A stretch of DNA of 64,000 nt, from positions 248,001 through 312,000 of the forward strand of contig DASYHQ010000018.1 of the NCBI GenBank assembly GCA_035998445.1, read 5' to 3'. The translations under genes were made by a program, and so were the position numbers. Origin of the DNA: Tepidisphaeraceae bacterium. Lineage in GTDB: Bacteria > Planctomycetota > Phycisphaerae > Tepidisphaerales > Tepidisphaeraceae. The notes below the pieces were generated by a model. That model saw nothing but the letters and a program-made list of their open reading frames with translations, searched no databases and was not told where the DNA came from. Shown here one piece after another: positions 23,585 to 32,134 of the stretch (positions within the stretch are counted from its first letter, which is position 1; the number at the start of each line of letters is the position of its first letter).

Positions 23585-24014
23585 GAGTCCGCAGATCAAA
23601 ATGAAGGGCGACAAGGCGCTGATCAAGAAGCTGAAGCGCCTGGGCGACAAGCGGAAGATGCGCAGGGTGCTGCGGGCCGCGACCAATGCATCGGCGCAGG
23701 AGATCGTGAAGGCCGTGCGCAAGCTATGGCCAACCGATTCGGGCCTGAGCAAGAAGAGCGTCATCAAGAAGATCCTGAAGACCAAGAGCGGCTACACCGC
23801 CATCATCGGCATCGACAAGGACGCGGGCGTGCCCGGGCACATTCCGAGCAACATCGACCACCTGATCGAGCTTGGCTGGCAGACGAAGGACGGCGTGTCG
23901 GTGCCCGCCATCGCGCCGCTACGCCGCGGCTACGACAGCGCCAAGGCCGCGGCTGAAGCGAAGTTTGCGAGCAAGGCCAAAGAGGCAATCGAGCGAGAGG
24001 CACGGAAACCCTGA
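23577..24014 (+). CDS. HK97 gp10-family tail completion protein
   Basis: 145 residues from GTG at 23577. IKMKGDKALIKKLKRLGDK, VLRAATNASAQEIVKAVRKLWPTDSG and GHIPSNIDHLIELGWQTKDG resemble HK97 gp10-like proteins, which are basic and lie between head closure and tail terminator genes. A poly-Ala/Lys C-terminus follows. It connects head closure and the tail terminator. Overlaps both neighbours. Confidence 0.8.
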   Translation: MAKSPQIKMKGDKALIKKLKRLGDKRKMRRVLRAATNASAQEIVKAVRKLWPTDSGLSKKSVIKKILKTKSGYTAIIGIDKDAGVPGHIPSNIDHLIELGWQTKDGVSVPAIAPLRRGYDSAKAAAEAKFASKAKEAIEREARKP

Positions 24015-24415
24015 TGGACGTGGAAACCGCAATCGTCGCCCACCTTCGCGCCGTGCCGCTGATCGAATCGCTTTCGGGCGGTCGCGTGGTCCCCGCGGGC
24101 AGCAGCAGCGTGCTGCGTCCCAACATCGTCTACCAGCGATTGACGACCAAGCGCGAGTACAGCAACGACGGCCCGACGCACGCGCCGTGGGCAACGGTGC
24201 AGATCGGTTGCTGGGCCGACACGCTGAGCGTCGCGCGCCAACTGTCGGACGCAGTAATAGCCGCACTGGACGGATTCACGGGCGAGGTCAACGGCTTTCA
24301 GATCGACGCCGTTTTCATCACTGACGAAAACAGCGCCCCCGAGTCCGCAGCGCCGGGCAAGGAAGAGGGCATCAAGGGAATTCTGGTGGACTGTGTAGTT
24401 CACTATCAGGAATAG
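24014..24415 (+). CDS. tail terminator protein (DUF3168/gp17-like)
   Basis: 133 residues. MDVETAIVAHLRAVPLIESL, RPNIVYQRLTTKREYSNDGPTHAPW and VARQLSDAVIAALDGFTG are the usual features of DUF3168 tail terminators. It caps the finished tail tube. Its ATG overlaps the preceding stop; the tail-tube gene follows after 28 bp. Confidence 0.8.
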   Translation: MDVETAIVAHLRAVPLIESLSGGRVVPAGSSSVLRPNIVYQRLTTKREYSNDGPTHAPWATVQIGCWADTLSVARQLSDAVIAALDGFTGEVNGFQIDAVFITDENSAPESAAPGKEEGIKGILVDCVVHYQE

Positions 24416-24443
24416 CAGGCAGCACTTTTAGGAGCTTCACAGC

Positions 24444-24863
24444 ATGAGCACAGCAACGAAGGCATACGGGTCCAAGATCGCCGTCAGCGCCACTGACGCC
24501 AGTTACGTGGACATCGCGCAGACGGTCGACCTGGCCGGGCCGTCGCCGGAGGTGGGCGAGATCTCGATCACCAACAACGACAGCCCCGACAACTGCAAGG
24601 AATACTTGCCGGGCATGATCGAGCCGGGCGAACTGGAATTTGAGATCGTCTACGAGAAGGAGCAGTGCGCCGACCTCTACGCGATGTTCGGCGACGACAT
24701 CGTTTACTTCTGGCGCGAGACGTACCCCGACGGTTCGACGTGGAAGTTCAAGGGCTTCCTGAAGTCCTTCGGCACCGAGGGCGAGACGGAAGACGGCGCA
24801 CTGACCAACACGATCTCCATCAAGCTGACCAGCAAGCCGGTCTACACCGCGACGCCGGTCTAA
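24444..24863 (+). CDS. major tail tube protein
   Basis: 139 residues, AGGAG upstream. KIAVSATDASYVDIAQTVDLAG, EVGEISITNNDSPDNCKEYL, then GELEFEIVYEKEQCADLYAM and TISIKLTSKPVYT match the phage tail tube (TTP_1-type) family. It polymerises into the siphovirus tail. It precedes the chaperone and tape-measure genes, as expected. Confidence 0.85.
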   Translation: MSTATKAYGSKIAVSATDASYVDIAQTVDLAGPSPEVGEISITNNDSPDNCKEYLPGMIEPGELEFEIVYEKEQCADLYAMFGDDIVYFWRETYPDGSTWKFKGFLKSFGTEGETEDGALTNTISIKLTSKPVYTATPV

Positions 24864-24954
24864 CGAGCACCCAAACCGAGGGGGGAGCGTCGCCCAACGT
24901 GAAATGGCGCTCTCCCCCTCTTTTGTTCCACCACCCCACACAGAGGCACCGACC

Positions 24955-25170
24955 ATGAAGTTTGAACGAAACGCGTTCCTGCAATCGTTGACCGTCAAGC
25001 GCAAGACCTTCAAAGCGCCGAACGGGATGGAGTTCACCATCCGCCAGTTGAAGGCGGGCGAGGTGCAGCAGTTCATCACGTTCCAGAAGGACGCGAGCAA
25101 AGACCCGCTGTACCTGATGGCATGGTGTTCGTCCGCGCCGTGGTCGACCAGGACGGCAACCAGCCGATGA
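24955..25170 (+). CDS. tail assembly chaperone, N-terminal part (reading frame ends early)
   Basis: 71 residues from MKFERNAFLQ, GAGG upstream. FKAPNGMEFTIRQLKAGEVQQF is typical of the gpG-type tail chaperone N-terminus. From LYLMAW the frame should continue VFVRAVVDQDGNQ but instead reads CSSAPWSTRT and stops. The expected continuation lies in the -1 frame (25122-25310). A one-base loss in a G run (GGG to GG near 25126), a sequencing error or true mutation could explain it; a second frameshift is less likely. Confidence 0.7.
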   Translation: MKFERNAFLQSLTVKRKTFKAPNGMEFTIRQLKAGEVQQFITFQKDASKDPLYLMAWCSSAPWSTRTATSR

Positions 25171-25310
25171 ACGACGACGACATTCCCGCCATCGTCGAGG
25201 CCGCGTTCGACAATTGCGAGACGGTGTTGCAGCCGGTGACCGACGAGGCCGCGCGCTTCACGGGCATCGTGAAGACGGAGGCCCAAAAAAAGCGCGGCTC
25301 CGCGAACTGA
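25122..25310 (+). CDS. tail assembly chaperone, C-terminal part of gpG
   Basis: 62 residues in the -1 frame relative to 24955-25170: MVFVRAVVDQDGNQPMNDDD then IPAIVEAAFDNCETVLQPVT, the expected second half of a gpG-like chaperone. It has its own ATG inside the first part. It ends at TGA 25308-25310, shortly after the slippery heptamer at 25286-25292, through which a fraction of ribosomes should make the longer gpG-T product. Confidence 0.7.
   Translation: MVFVRAVVDQDGNQPMNDDDIPAIVEAAFDNCETVLQPVTDEAARFTGIVKTEAQKKRGSAN
25286..25292 (+). promoter_or_regulatory. programmed -1 frameshift slippery site A-AAA-AAG
   Basis: Zero-frame codons CAA-AAA-AAG place the heptamer A AAA AAG, the same as the E. 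coli dnaX slippery site, in the X-XXY-YYZ register. Slipping back one base yields AAA-AAA-GCG and enters the frame of 25286-25642. The sequence just after is GC-rich with a possible GCTC/GAGC hairpin (25297-25312). The site precedes the zero-frame stop by 16 bases, as in lambda gpG/gpGT. Confidence 0.85.
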
Positions 25311-25642
25311 GCGCCCCGCGGCAGAAGTTCGCGTTCATGCTGTGTCGCACGCTCGGATTCGCGCACCCCGACCACCTGCTTGCGACCCTCACGCACGAGC
25401 AGTTCGAGGATTGGATAGCCATCTACCCGCACGACCCGTGGGGCGAGGATCGCGACGACCTGCGGATGGCCCGCATGGTGTGGGCCACGTTCGCCGCGAT
25501 GGGCGGGAAGAAGACGAAGAAGCTGAAGGAGTCCGATTTCCTGTTCAGCTTCAAGACCGCGATGGACAAGCCGCAGACCCCTGAGCAGTACGCCGCCAAG
25601 GCGCGACGCCTGTACCTCGCGCAAGGCGGAAGGATCAAGTAA
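25286..25642 (+). CDS. tail assembly chaperone gpT-like part, made by -1 frameshift
   Basis: 118 residues in the -1 frame after the slippery site. LSAPRQKFAFMLCRTLGFAHPDHLLATLTH, QFEDWIAIYPHDPWGEDRDDLRMARMVWA and KLKESDFLF match gpT-like extensions: LCxxLGxxHPxxLLxxLxxxQxxxW, then PWGExRxDLR. No good start codon or Shine-Dalgarno site exists, so it is expressed as a gpG-T fusion that recruits tail tube protein to the tape measure. The tape-measure ATG follows its stop directly. Confidence 0.82.
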   Translation, partial: KKARLRELSAPRQKFAFMLCRTLGFAHPDHLLATLTHEQFEDWIAIYPHDPWGEDRDDLRMARMVWATFAAMGGKKTKKLKESDFLFSFKTAMDKPQTPEQYAAKARRLYLAQGGRIK

Positions 25643-27898
25643 ATGGCCAAGAACATCAGCAGCTTATGGGTGGGGTTGACCGGCAACGTGTCGGGCCTGT
25701 CCAAGTCGTTCGGCGGTGCCATCGGCACCATCAAGGGGCTCGCGGGCAGCGTCGCGGGCGCTGGCGGCAAGCTGCTGGCGCTGACCGGGATCGGCGCGGG
25801 CGTGGCCGGCGCGTTCGCGGCCGTCAAGGGCGCTGCGTCGGGCATCTCGCTGGCTGCGGATCTAGAGCAGACCGGGGTCGCGTTTGAGACGATGCTTGGC
25901 AGCGCCGACGCCGCGGGCGCGATGATGGAGCAGCTAAAGAGCTTCGCTGCCTCAACGCCATTCGAGTTCCCCGAGATCGCCAACGCCACCAAGTCACTGC
26001 TGAACGCCGGCGTGGGCGCGGGGGAGATGACCGATAAGCTGCGCATGCTGGGCGACATCTCCGCAGGCTCGGGCAAGCCGCTTAATGAGTTGGTCGCGAT
26101 ATTCGCAAAGATCAAGAATACGGGCCGATTGCAAGGCGACACGCTCGCGCAGCTGGCCGAGGGTGGCGTGCCGGTCTACAAGGCGCTCTCTAAGCAGATG
26201 GGCGTTTCAACCGAGTCGATCGGTCAGATGGTCAGCGAAGGCAAGGTGAGCTTCGCCGAACTGGAAACCGCGTTAGGCAGCCTCACGGCGGCCGGCGGCA
26301 TTTACGAGGGGATGACGCTAAAGCAGAGCCGGACGCTGGGCGGGCTCTGGTCGACGCTCACCGACACCATCGGCATGAGCATGGCCGATCTGGTGATGAT
26401 CGTCGTGGACGCGTTCTCGCTTCGGGCAGGTATGACGGCGCTCACGGATGGGCTCGCGTGGGCAGGGGCCGCCGTGGGCGGATGGGTGAAGGGCATCGCG
26501 CCGATCGTCAAGGCGTTCGCCGTCAGCGCCTACCAATCGTTCGTGGGGTTCTACCAAGCCGCGGTGCCGATCCTGGGCCGCGTTTACTCGTTCGTTTCCA
26601 GCATCTTCGGCCAGCTCGTGCCCGTGGTGACGGGCGTGGCGACGACGCTGTGGACCGTGGCAAGCACGACGTTCACGGCCATCTACAACACCGTTGCCCC
26701 GATCGTCCAGACCCTTTACACCACGGTGGCATCGCGGTGGCAGGGTCTGCTTACGTCGACCATCACCTACGGGCTCGCCATCTGGGGCGCGGTGCAGTCG
26801 GCGTTCGGCCTCGTGCTCGACGTCGCCAACGTGATGTGGAACGGCGTGGTGAGCGTGTGGAACTGGGGCGCGTCGTGGATCACCGGTTCCAGCACGAGCG
26901 CCGCGTCAACGGTCAGCGGTGTGTTCGCAGGCGTGGCCGACGTCTTCGGCTGGGTGCAGGAGAAGGTGACCGCCGCGTTGAATATCGCGTCGTTCGCGGT
27001 CGACAACTGGCGCGACGTGTTCGCGCTGGCGGGCACCAACGTGCTGTGGACCGTCGTCAGCCTGGGCAACCAGATCGCCCACGTCTTCACCGAGGTCATC
27101 CCGTCGATCCTGACGTGGTTCGGCGACAACTGGAAGACGATCCTGCTGGACAACTTCAACTACGCCAAGGCGTTCTTCACGAACATCGCCAGCAATGCGG
27201 TGGCCATCCTGACGAACATCCCCGGCCTCATCAGCGGGCAAATGTCGTTCGCGGACCTGTGGACGCCGCTGGGGGAGGGGTTCAAGTCCCAGCTTTCCGA
27301 GATGCCGAAGATCGCCGAACGCGAGATCGGCGGGCTTGAGGCCACGCTTGCCGCTTCCAGCGCGTCGTTGGCCAACTCCCTCGTGACGGGCTACGACGCG
27401 AAGATCGCCGAGCAGAAGGCCGCTGCGGACGCCGCGAGCAAGGCGATTACCGATGGGGTCACCAACGCGTTCAAGCCGCCGGAGAAGATCGACCCGCCCG
27501 CCGTTGGCGAGGTGAAACCGCCGGAGCTGCCCACGATCGGGCTCGACGCGAAGGTGAACCAAGACAACCTCACCGTGGGCATCACGCCGGAACTGAAGCT
27601 ATCCAAGATGGTGATGGCGGGCAGCGCCGAGTCGCAGGCCATGCGGTTCCTGTCCCCGGACATCGCCGCGGCACTGAAGGGACCGGCCACGCCAGTCGCG
27701 GGCGCGGCCGGCAGCACCACCGCCCCCATTGCGATGGACGGTCCGAAGCAGCCGACCGTCGAGCAGTCGGCGGGCATGAAGCAGACCACCGACGATTTCG
27801 CGCGGCTGCAACTGGCCGAGCTGACCAAGCAGTCGTCGCTGCTGAAGTCGATCGACGACAGCCTGGCGAGCACTGACAACCTCACAATTGATTTCTAA
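25643..27898 (+). CDS. phage tail tape measure protein
   Basis: 751 residues. After an Ala/Gly-rich hydrophobic start (about 30-75), the TMP_2-type region is clear: ADLEQTGVAFETMLGSADAA, EFPEIANATKSLLNAGV, GDISAGSGKPLNELVAIF and LAEGGVPVYKALSKQMGV. Residues about 260-530 hold several hydrophobic stretches, expected for membrane entry. The C-terminus has coiled and Pro-rich parts. It sets tail length; 751 residues implies a tail of about 110 nm if the usual 0.15 nm per residue holds. Confidence 0.93.
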   Translation: MAKNISSLWVGLTGNVSGLSKSFGGAIGTIKGLAGSVAGAGGKLLALTGIGAGVAGAFAAVKGAASGISLAADLEQTGVAFETMLGSADAAGAMMEQLKSFAASTPFEFPEIANATKSLLNAGVGAGEMTDKLRMLGDISAGSGKPLNELVAIFAKIKNTGRLQGDTLAQLAEGGVPVYKALSKQMGVSTESIGQMVSEGKVSFAELETALGSLTAAGGIYEGMTLKQSRTLGGLWSTLTDTIGMSMADLVMIVVDAFSLRAGMTALTDGLAWAGAAVGGWVKGIAPIVKAFAVSAYQSFVGFYQAAVPILGRVYSFVSSIFGQLVPVVTGVATTLWTVASTTFTAIYNTVAPIVQTLYTTVASRWQGLLTSTITYGLAIWGAVQSAFGLVLDVANVMWNGVVSVWNWGASWITGSSTSAASTVSGVFAGVADVFGWVQEKVTAALNIASFAVDNWRDVFALAGTNVLWTVVSLGNQIAHVFTEVIPSILTWFGDNWKTILLDNFNYAKAFFTNIASNAVAILTNIPGLISGQMSFADLWTPLGEGFKSQLSEMPKIAEREIGGLEATLAASSASLANSLVTGYDAKIAEQKAAADAASKAITDGVTNAFKPPEKIDPPAVGEVKPPELPTIGLDAKVNQDNLTVGITPELKLSKMVMAGSAESQAMRFLSPDIAAALKGPATPVAGAAGSTTAPIAMDGPKQPTVEQSAGMKQTTDDFARLQLAELTKQSSLLKSIDDSLASTDNLTIDF

Positions 27899-27910
27899 GG
27901 AGCGCCGCCG

Positions 27911-28810
27911 ATGGCATGGATCAAGGTGAAAGAGCAGGGCCAATTGGCCGAGAGCCAACAGACCACCGACGAGAAGACCGCCAAGCGCGTGTTTGTCGCG
28001 GTGTCGGACGTAAACACGACCAGCGTCGCCGCGGAAACGGCCAGCTTCGGGGGCGTGACGGTTCCGGTCTTGGGGGCGGGCCATCCCGACGACGGCAACC
28101 GCAAGGTGAAGTCCGTCAGCGCGTCCCCCGACGCCGAGAGCCGCAAGGTGTTTACCGTCGAGGTCGAGTATAGCGACAAGCTGTCACTCGTCGCGCTTGA
28201 CCCGAACCCGTTGGACCGGCCCGCCGAAGTGTCGTGGGACTTCGACGACGCGACCGTGCCCTACTTCACTGACCGCAGCGAGACGCCCAAGCCCGTGGTG
28301 AACAGCGCCAAGGAACGGTTTGAATCCTACCTTGAACGCGAGACGGGCAGCATCACGGCGACGGTCACGAAGAATATCCCCGCCGCCGGCGCAGGCTCGT
28401 ACAGCGCCGCCACGGCGCTGAGCCTCAAGGACACACTCAACGGCGGCACGATCACGGTCGACGGCGTGAGCATCAGCGCGGGGCAGGCCAAACTGAAGTG
28501 CTGGACCGTGGGGCCGGTGCAGAGCGAGACGGTCAATGGCGTGGTGGTGAACTACCGCCAATCGAAGATCCTCTACCAGTTTCGCGAGACGTGGGACCAC
28601 GTTGTGGAGGACCGCGGCTACAACGAGAAGGATGGCACGACGGGCAAGGTAAAGCCGATCCTGAAAGGCGACAAGCCGCCGACGCCGGTTGACACGCCGT
28701 GGCCACTGGACGGCGCAGGGGCGAAGAAGGCCAACATCAGCGACGAGCCGGAGCCGCTGACGTTCAAGCCCTACGCGTCGGCCGCACACGGCACCCTGCC
28801 ACTAGCCTAG
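27911..28810 (+). CDS. hypothetical tail-tip associated protein
   Basis: 299 residues, AAGGAG upstream. Beta-rich (TVPVLGAGHPDDGNRKVKSV, KVFTVEVEYSDKLSLVALDP, AEVSWDFDDATVPYFTDRS) with a C-terminal part ending DEPEPLTFKPYASAAHGTLP. The position directly after tape measure fits a distal tail or baseplate protein. No named family recognised. Confidence 0.65.
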   Translation: MAWIKVKEQGQLAESQQTTDEKTAKRVFVAVSDVNTTSVAAETASFGGVTVPVLGAGHPDDGNRKVKSVSASPDAESRKVFTVEVEYSDKLSLVALDPNPLDRPAEVSWDFDDATVPYFTDRSETPKPVVNSAKERFESYLERETGSITATVTKNIPAAGAGSYSAATALSLKDTLNGGTITVDGVSISAGQAKLKCWTVGPVQSETVNGVVVNYRQSKILYQFRETWDHVVEDRGYNEKDGTTGKVKPILKGDKPPTPVDTPWPLDGAGAKKANISDEPEPLTFKPYASAAHGTLPLA

Positions 28811-28828
28811 AAGCAAGCGAGGACCGAC

Positions 28829-29425
28829 ATGGCCGAGAGACTTTCATTTTCACGGGATGGCGCGTCGCGCGTCGTCAGCGCCACCCAGCACTACGAGCGC
28901 CACCCGGACTATCAGGCGACCCGGCAACAGCCGCCCCGTCGCAACACCAGCAACGACGAGTTCTGGATTCAGTTGACCGCCGAGGGCACGAGTGCGCTGG
29001 TCGGGTGGTACAGCTGGAAGCTCGTTTACTTCAACCCGGTCACCAACGCATGGGCCGACGTGTCGCCAGCCGTCACTGGCACGACGAACGCGCGCGAGCA
29101 GAACTTGACGACGGGGCTATACAGCGCCAGCGCCCCGAAGCGATACCGCGCGCGGATGAACGGGTACAACGGCAGCGGTGCGCCGGTCTATGTGTTCTTC
29201 GGGGGAGGTGCTAGTACCCCCTTGGCCGCCCACAATCAGGGCGTCGTCGTCGCGGCGGCACCGACGTTCATCAACGCGATCAATGGCATCACATTCGCCG
29301 TAAATGGTACGGGCGTCGATCTGGACAACGGCATTCCTGCGGGCACTGGTCTGGGGAAGGTGCTTACGCTGATAACCGAAGACGGTAGCGTGAAGGATTG
29401 GGAGTATCCGCGGAGCATCCCATGA
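28829..29425 (+). CDS. hypothetical tail protein
   Basis: 198 residues starting MAERLSFSRDGASRVVS. Beta-rich and Thr/Ala/Gly-rich: EFWIQLTAEGTSALVGWYSWKLVYF, a second domain with GVVVAAAPTFINAINGITFA. It resembles tail-fibre-proximal proteins. Coupled by 4-base overlap to the fibre gene that follows. No family recognised. Confidence 0.6.
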   Translation: MAERLSFSRDGASRVVSATQHYERHPDYQATRQQPPRRNTSNDEFWIQLTAEGTSALVGWYSWKLVYFNPVTNAWADVSPAVTGTTNAREQNLTTGLYSASAPKRYRARMNGYNGSGAPVYVFFGGGASTPLAAHNQGVVVAAAPTFINAINGITFAVNGTGVDLDNGIPAGTGLGKVLTLITEDGSVKDWEYPRSIP

Positions 29426-30960
29426 GCAATCTCTATTCGATCGCAGTCATGGGGCCGATTTGGGAGCGGGTGCGGCAAAGGGAGCGAGAGGGGTTCGGCT
29501 CCTTCAATCAGGGCACGATCACCGTTCCGGAACTTGGTGCGTGTTTGGCTTACGGGAGATCCCATGAGCCGAGGTTTTCGACTGACTGCTTTTCGATTCG
29601 GGCATTGCAAGATTGGCTAGAGGGCGCTTGCATAGCCTTTGCGCCCGCAGACATTGACCCTCCGACGAACGACTTTGAAAATTACACACTCGCGTCATGG
29701 CGGGCCGCAGCAGGGATTCATCCTGGCGGGTTCCGGAGGAAAGCACCGCGTAGCTTCGGGGTCATCGCAGGCGATTTCACCACGACCACAGACGCCTATG
29801 GTAACTCTGTTAGCGAGGGAGCAATTGGTTATGGGCTACGCGAAATCACGTCCTTCTCTAGCCCCGGAACCGCTGGCGACCATGCATTTTTCGGAACGCC
29901 TGGCAACGTGCTTCGATGCGTAACGAGCGGATCGTGGACGACGGCCACTACCGGCTACTCCGAAGTGCAGACCATCCGCATTCTGGGTGGCGTTCCTAGC
30001 AGCGGCACGTTCACCCTAACCTTCGCCGGCTCGACCACCACCGCGTTGAATTACAACGCAACTGCGTCCCAAGTGGGATCTGCCTTGGCGACAGTACTTA
30101 CCCCGCTGGGCCTATCGGCTTCCGTCACGGGGTCGGCGTTGCCTTCGGGCACCATCACGGTAACCTTTTCCGCATCGCGACCCCTACCCAAGATGACGGT
30201 CGCCAGTTCGAGCATTAACGCCGGCACGGTCACGGTTGCCCGTACCGTCCATGGACACGGCCGCATGGCCGACTGCGGCGGCAAGTACCGATACGAAAGC
30301 GGCGTCTGGGTTCCGCATCGGGCGACCTCCACAACGCCCGCCGGAATTGACGTGCTCGACTCAGCCGAAGGCACGCTGCCGTACGGTGTTCATCAACCGA
30401 TGGACTATCTCTTTGATGGGCTTCGGGACGAGATTGAAGCGGGCTTGGCGAAGTTGACTCGGACGATTAGAAGAAACTCAGGCTTTGCGACCGTTGTCGG
30501 GCCGAGATGGAACACAAAGAACAATCTCGGCCTTGAAGGATCCCTGTCGTCCCAAGAAGCAGCCGATGCAAGCTGGTCATTCAGCCGGAATCAGACACTT
30601 CTCCAAGCTATTTCTAATAACGTCTCCAGAGGGTCGAGTGCCGACAATTTGCTCTTTAGCGCCAGCCGCTGGCAACCTTTGGCCTACAGAATCCCCGCAT
30701 CTGTGGCCACGACCCGAACCGTGAACTTCTATTTCAACGTAGAAGCTGATGTATTTGAGCCGATGGGGGATAATGTTGTATTGGGGCTGAACGTCTTGAC
30801 GGGCGGCGGAACCACGGCGGCTTTAGATTTGGCAACAACCTACGGCGACATCAGTTCAACGCCGACCTGGCCACCGACCCCCACCACGAATCACACAAAT
30901 CGCATCGCAGGCTACAGTCTCTTTGATATAAACGTCGTCACCGATTGGGATTTCACATGA
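29422..30960 (+). CDS. probable tail fibre / receptor-binding protein
   Basis: 512 residues. Residues about 180-280 hold a fibre-like unit (SGTFTLTFAGSTTTALNYNA, SGTITVTFSAS), a pattern seen in adhesins and phage fibres. The C-terminal part is beta-rich and Ser/Thr/Asn-rich. The gene is visibly A/T-richer than the tail genes before it, as is common for exchangeable fibre modules. It is the last rightward structural gene; its stop abuts the stop of the leftward pseudopilin gene. Receptor unknown. Confidence 0.65.
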   Translation: MSNLYSIAVMGPIWERVRQREREGFGSFNQGTITVPELGACLAYGRSHEPRFSTDCFSIRALQDWLEGACIAFAPADIDPPTNDFENYTLASWRAAAGIHPGGFRRKAPRSFGVIAGDFTTTTDAYGNSVSEGAIGYGLREITSFSSPGTAGDHAFFGTPGNVLRCVTSGSWTTATTGYSEVQTIRILGGVPSSGTFTLTFAGSTTTALNYNATASQVGSALATVLTPLGLSASVTGSALPSGTITVTFSASRPLPKMTVASSSINAGTVTVARTVHGHGRMADCGGKYRYESGVWVPHRATSTTPAGIDVLDSAEGTLPYGVHQPMDYLFDGLRDEIEAGLAKLTRTIRRNSGFATVVGPRWNTKNNLGLEGSLSSQEAADASWSFSRNQTLLQAISNNVSRGSSADNLLFSASRWQPLAYRIPASVATTRTVNFYFNVEADVFEPMGDNVVLGLNVLTGGGTTAALDLATTYGDISSTPTWPPTPTTNHTNRIAGYSLFDINVVTDWDFT

Positions 30961-31854
30961 TTAAGGCGCGACCGCCCCGAAGTTCGTGATATCGTCATCG
31001 GTGCCGTACTTCCGATCCTTGCCGGCGGCGATCAGGATGTAGGTATCTTTGCTGCGCGGGGTGCCGATGGCATTGCTCCCGCCGCTCAGGGTCGCATTCT
31101 TGAAGTACGGCAGGATATCCACGTCGCCTTTCATCGGCTTATCGCCAATCAGCCCCCAATCCTGCAAGCCGCCCGTCGTCGCTGCGTTGAAGTAGGGCGC
31201 GAGGTAGGCGACCTCGTACTGATAGTTTCGCGCCGCGCCGTTCTCATCCTGACCAGCACGGGTAACGATTCCCGATGCGCCGCTACGAGCACGCAGGTAG
31301 AGCACGGGCAACGGCTCGCCACCGAAGCCATCTAAAAATTCGGGAATGATGGTGTCAGCCGCGCCGAACGCGACGTAGGGCTTGGCACCCAGCCGGGCGT
31401 CGCTCGCTTCGATGTACGCCGGGAACTGCTTCGGCGCGGTACCAGGATTAAGCGATGCCGGACCGCGGCCCACGTAAGCCGGTTCGTAGGTGAAGGTGTC
31501 GGGGGTCGTGTCGCGGTTCAGGTTCAGTCCGCCCGTCAACGAAAGAACAAGGCTTTCAGACATCGTGATAAGCTGGCCCTGCGTCGGGAGGCCCGCCAGC
31601 GGAACGTTCGTTGCCGGCGGGGTAAGGTAGTGCTGGGTGCCAATACTGTCGTTGGGGAACACACCCGGGTAGGCGCGGAAGTCGGCGTGGTAACGCTCGA
31701 TCCCGCTCACCAGCGTCGAAATGTTCTGCTGGCTGTTGGCGACGTTGGCCGACGTGCGGATCTTAGACACCGTCGGCACGAGTATGCCGATCAGGACGGC
31801 AATGATGCCGATGACCACGAGCAACTCGACCAAGCTAAAGGCGCTACGCTTCAT
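30961..31854 (-). CDS. type II/IV pseudopilin-like protein carried by the prophage
   Basis: 297 residues. The prepilin leader MKRSA-FSLVELLVVIGIIAVL has the cleavage site before Phe6 and Glu at +5, and a hydrophobic N-terminal helix follows. The rest has a planctomycete-type pseudopilin body with KVDILPYF and TYILIAAGKDRKYGTDDDIT near the end. GAGG upstream. Its gene lies last in an operon behind the repressor and a small membrane protein, so it is probably expressed in the lysogen. A pilin-like gene in a prophage may alter host pili and block infection by related phages; this is inference. Confidence 0.85.
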   Translation of the reverse strand: MKRSAFSLVELLVVIGIIAVLIGILVPTVSKIRTSANVANSQQNISTLVSGIERYHADFRAYPGVFPNDSIGTQHYLTPPATNVPLAGLPTQGQLITMSESLVLSLTGGLNLNRDTTPDTFTYEPAYVGRGPASLNPGTAPKQFPAYIEASDARLGAKPYVAFGAADTIIPEFLDGFGGEPLPVLYLRARSGASGIVTRAGQDENGAARNYQYEVAYLAPYFNAATTGGLQDWGLIGDKPMKGDVDILPYFKNATLSGGSNAIGTPRSKDTYILIAAGKDRKYGTDDDITNFGAVAP

Positions 31855-32068
31855 TTCGACCTCGAAAGTAAATGGCCACCAATCCGCCGATCAGCAAGCA
31901 CAGCGACACCCCACCAATAGCATACAACCGGTAGCCTGTTTGTAGCCACCTCAACAACGGATCGACGGCCGAAAGCGAACGGGGCCACGCGCTCAGGATG
32001 ACAGCGATCGTGAGTCCGGCCAGTACGCAGGCCATTACCCTTGTTGACACTTTGGCTGCTTCCATTCT
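31844..32068 (-). CDS. small two-helix membrane protein
   Basis: 74 residues from MEAAKVSTRV. Two transmembrane helices are evident (VMACVLAGLTIAVILSAW, LYAIGGVSLCLLIGGLVAIY) with a short loop containing RSLSAVDPLLRW. It overlaps the pseudopilin start by 11 bases, so the two are translationally linked. Possible superinfection-exclusion or pilin-assembly factor; no family recognised. Confidence 0.65.
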   Translation of the reverse strand, partial: RMEAAKVSTRVMACVLAGLTIAVILSAWPRSLSAVDPLLRWLQTGYRLYAIGGVSLCLLIGGLVAIYFRGRNEA

Positions 32069-32134
32069 TCGCGATGTCCACAGCCCGCCGCTAGGGCCAC
32101 AGGACGCAAAACGGCGAACGATTCGCCCCACCGC

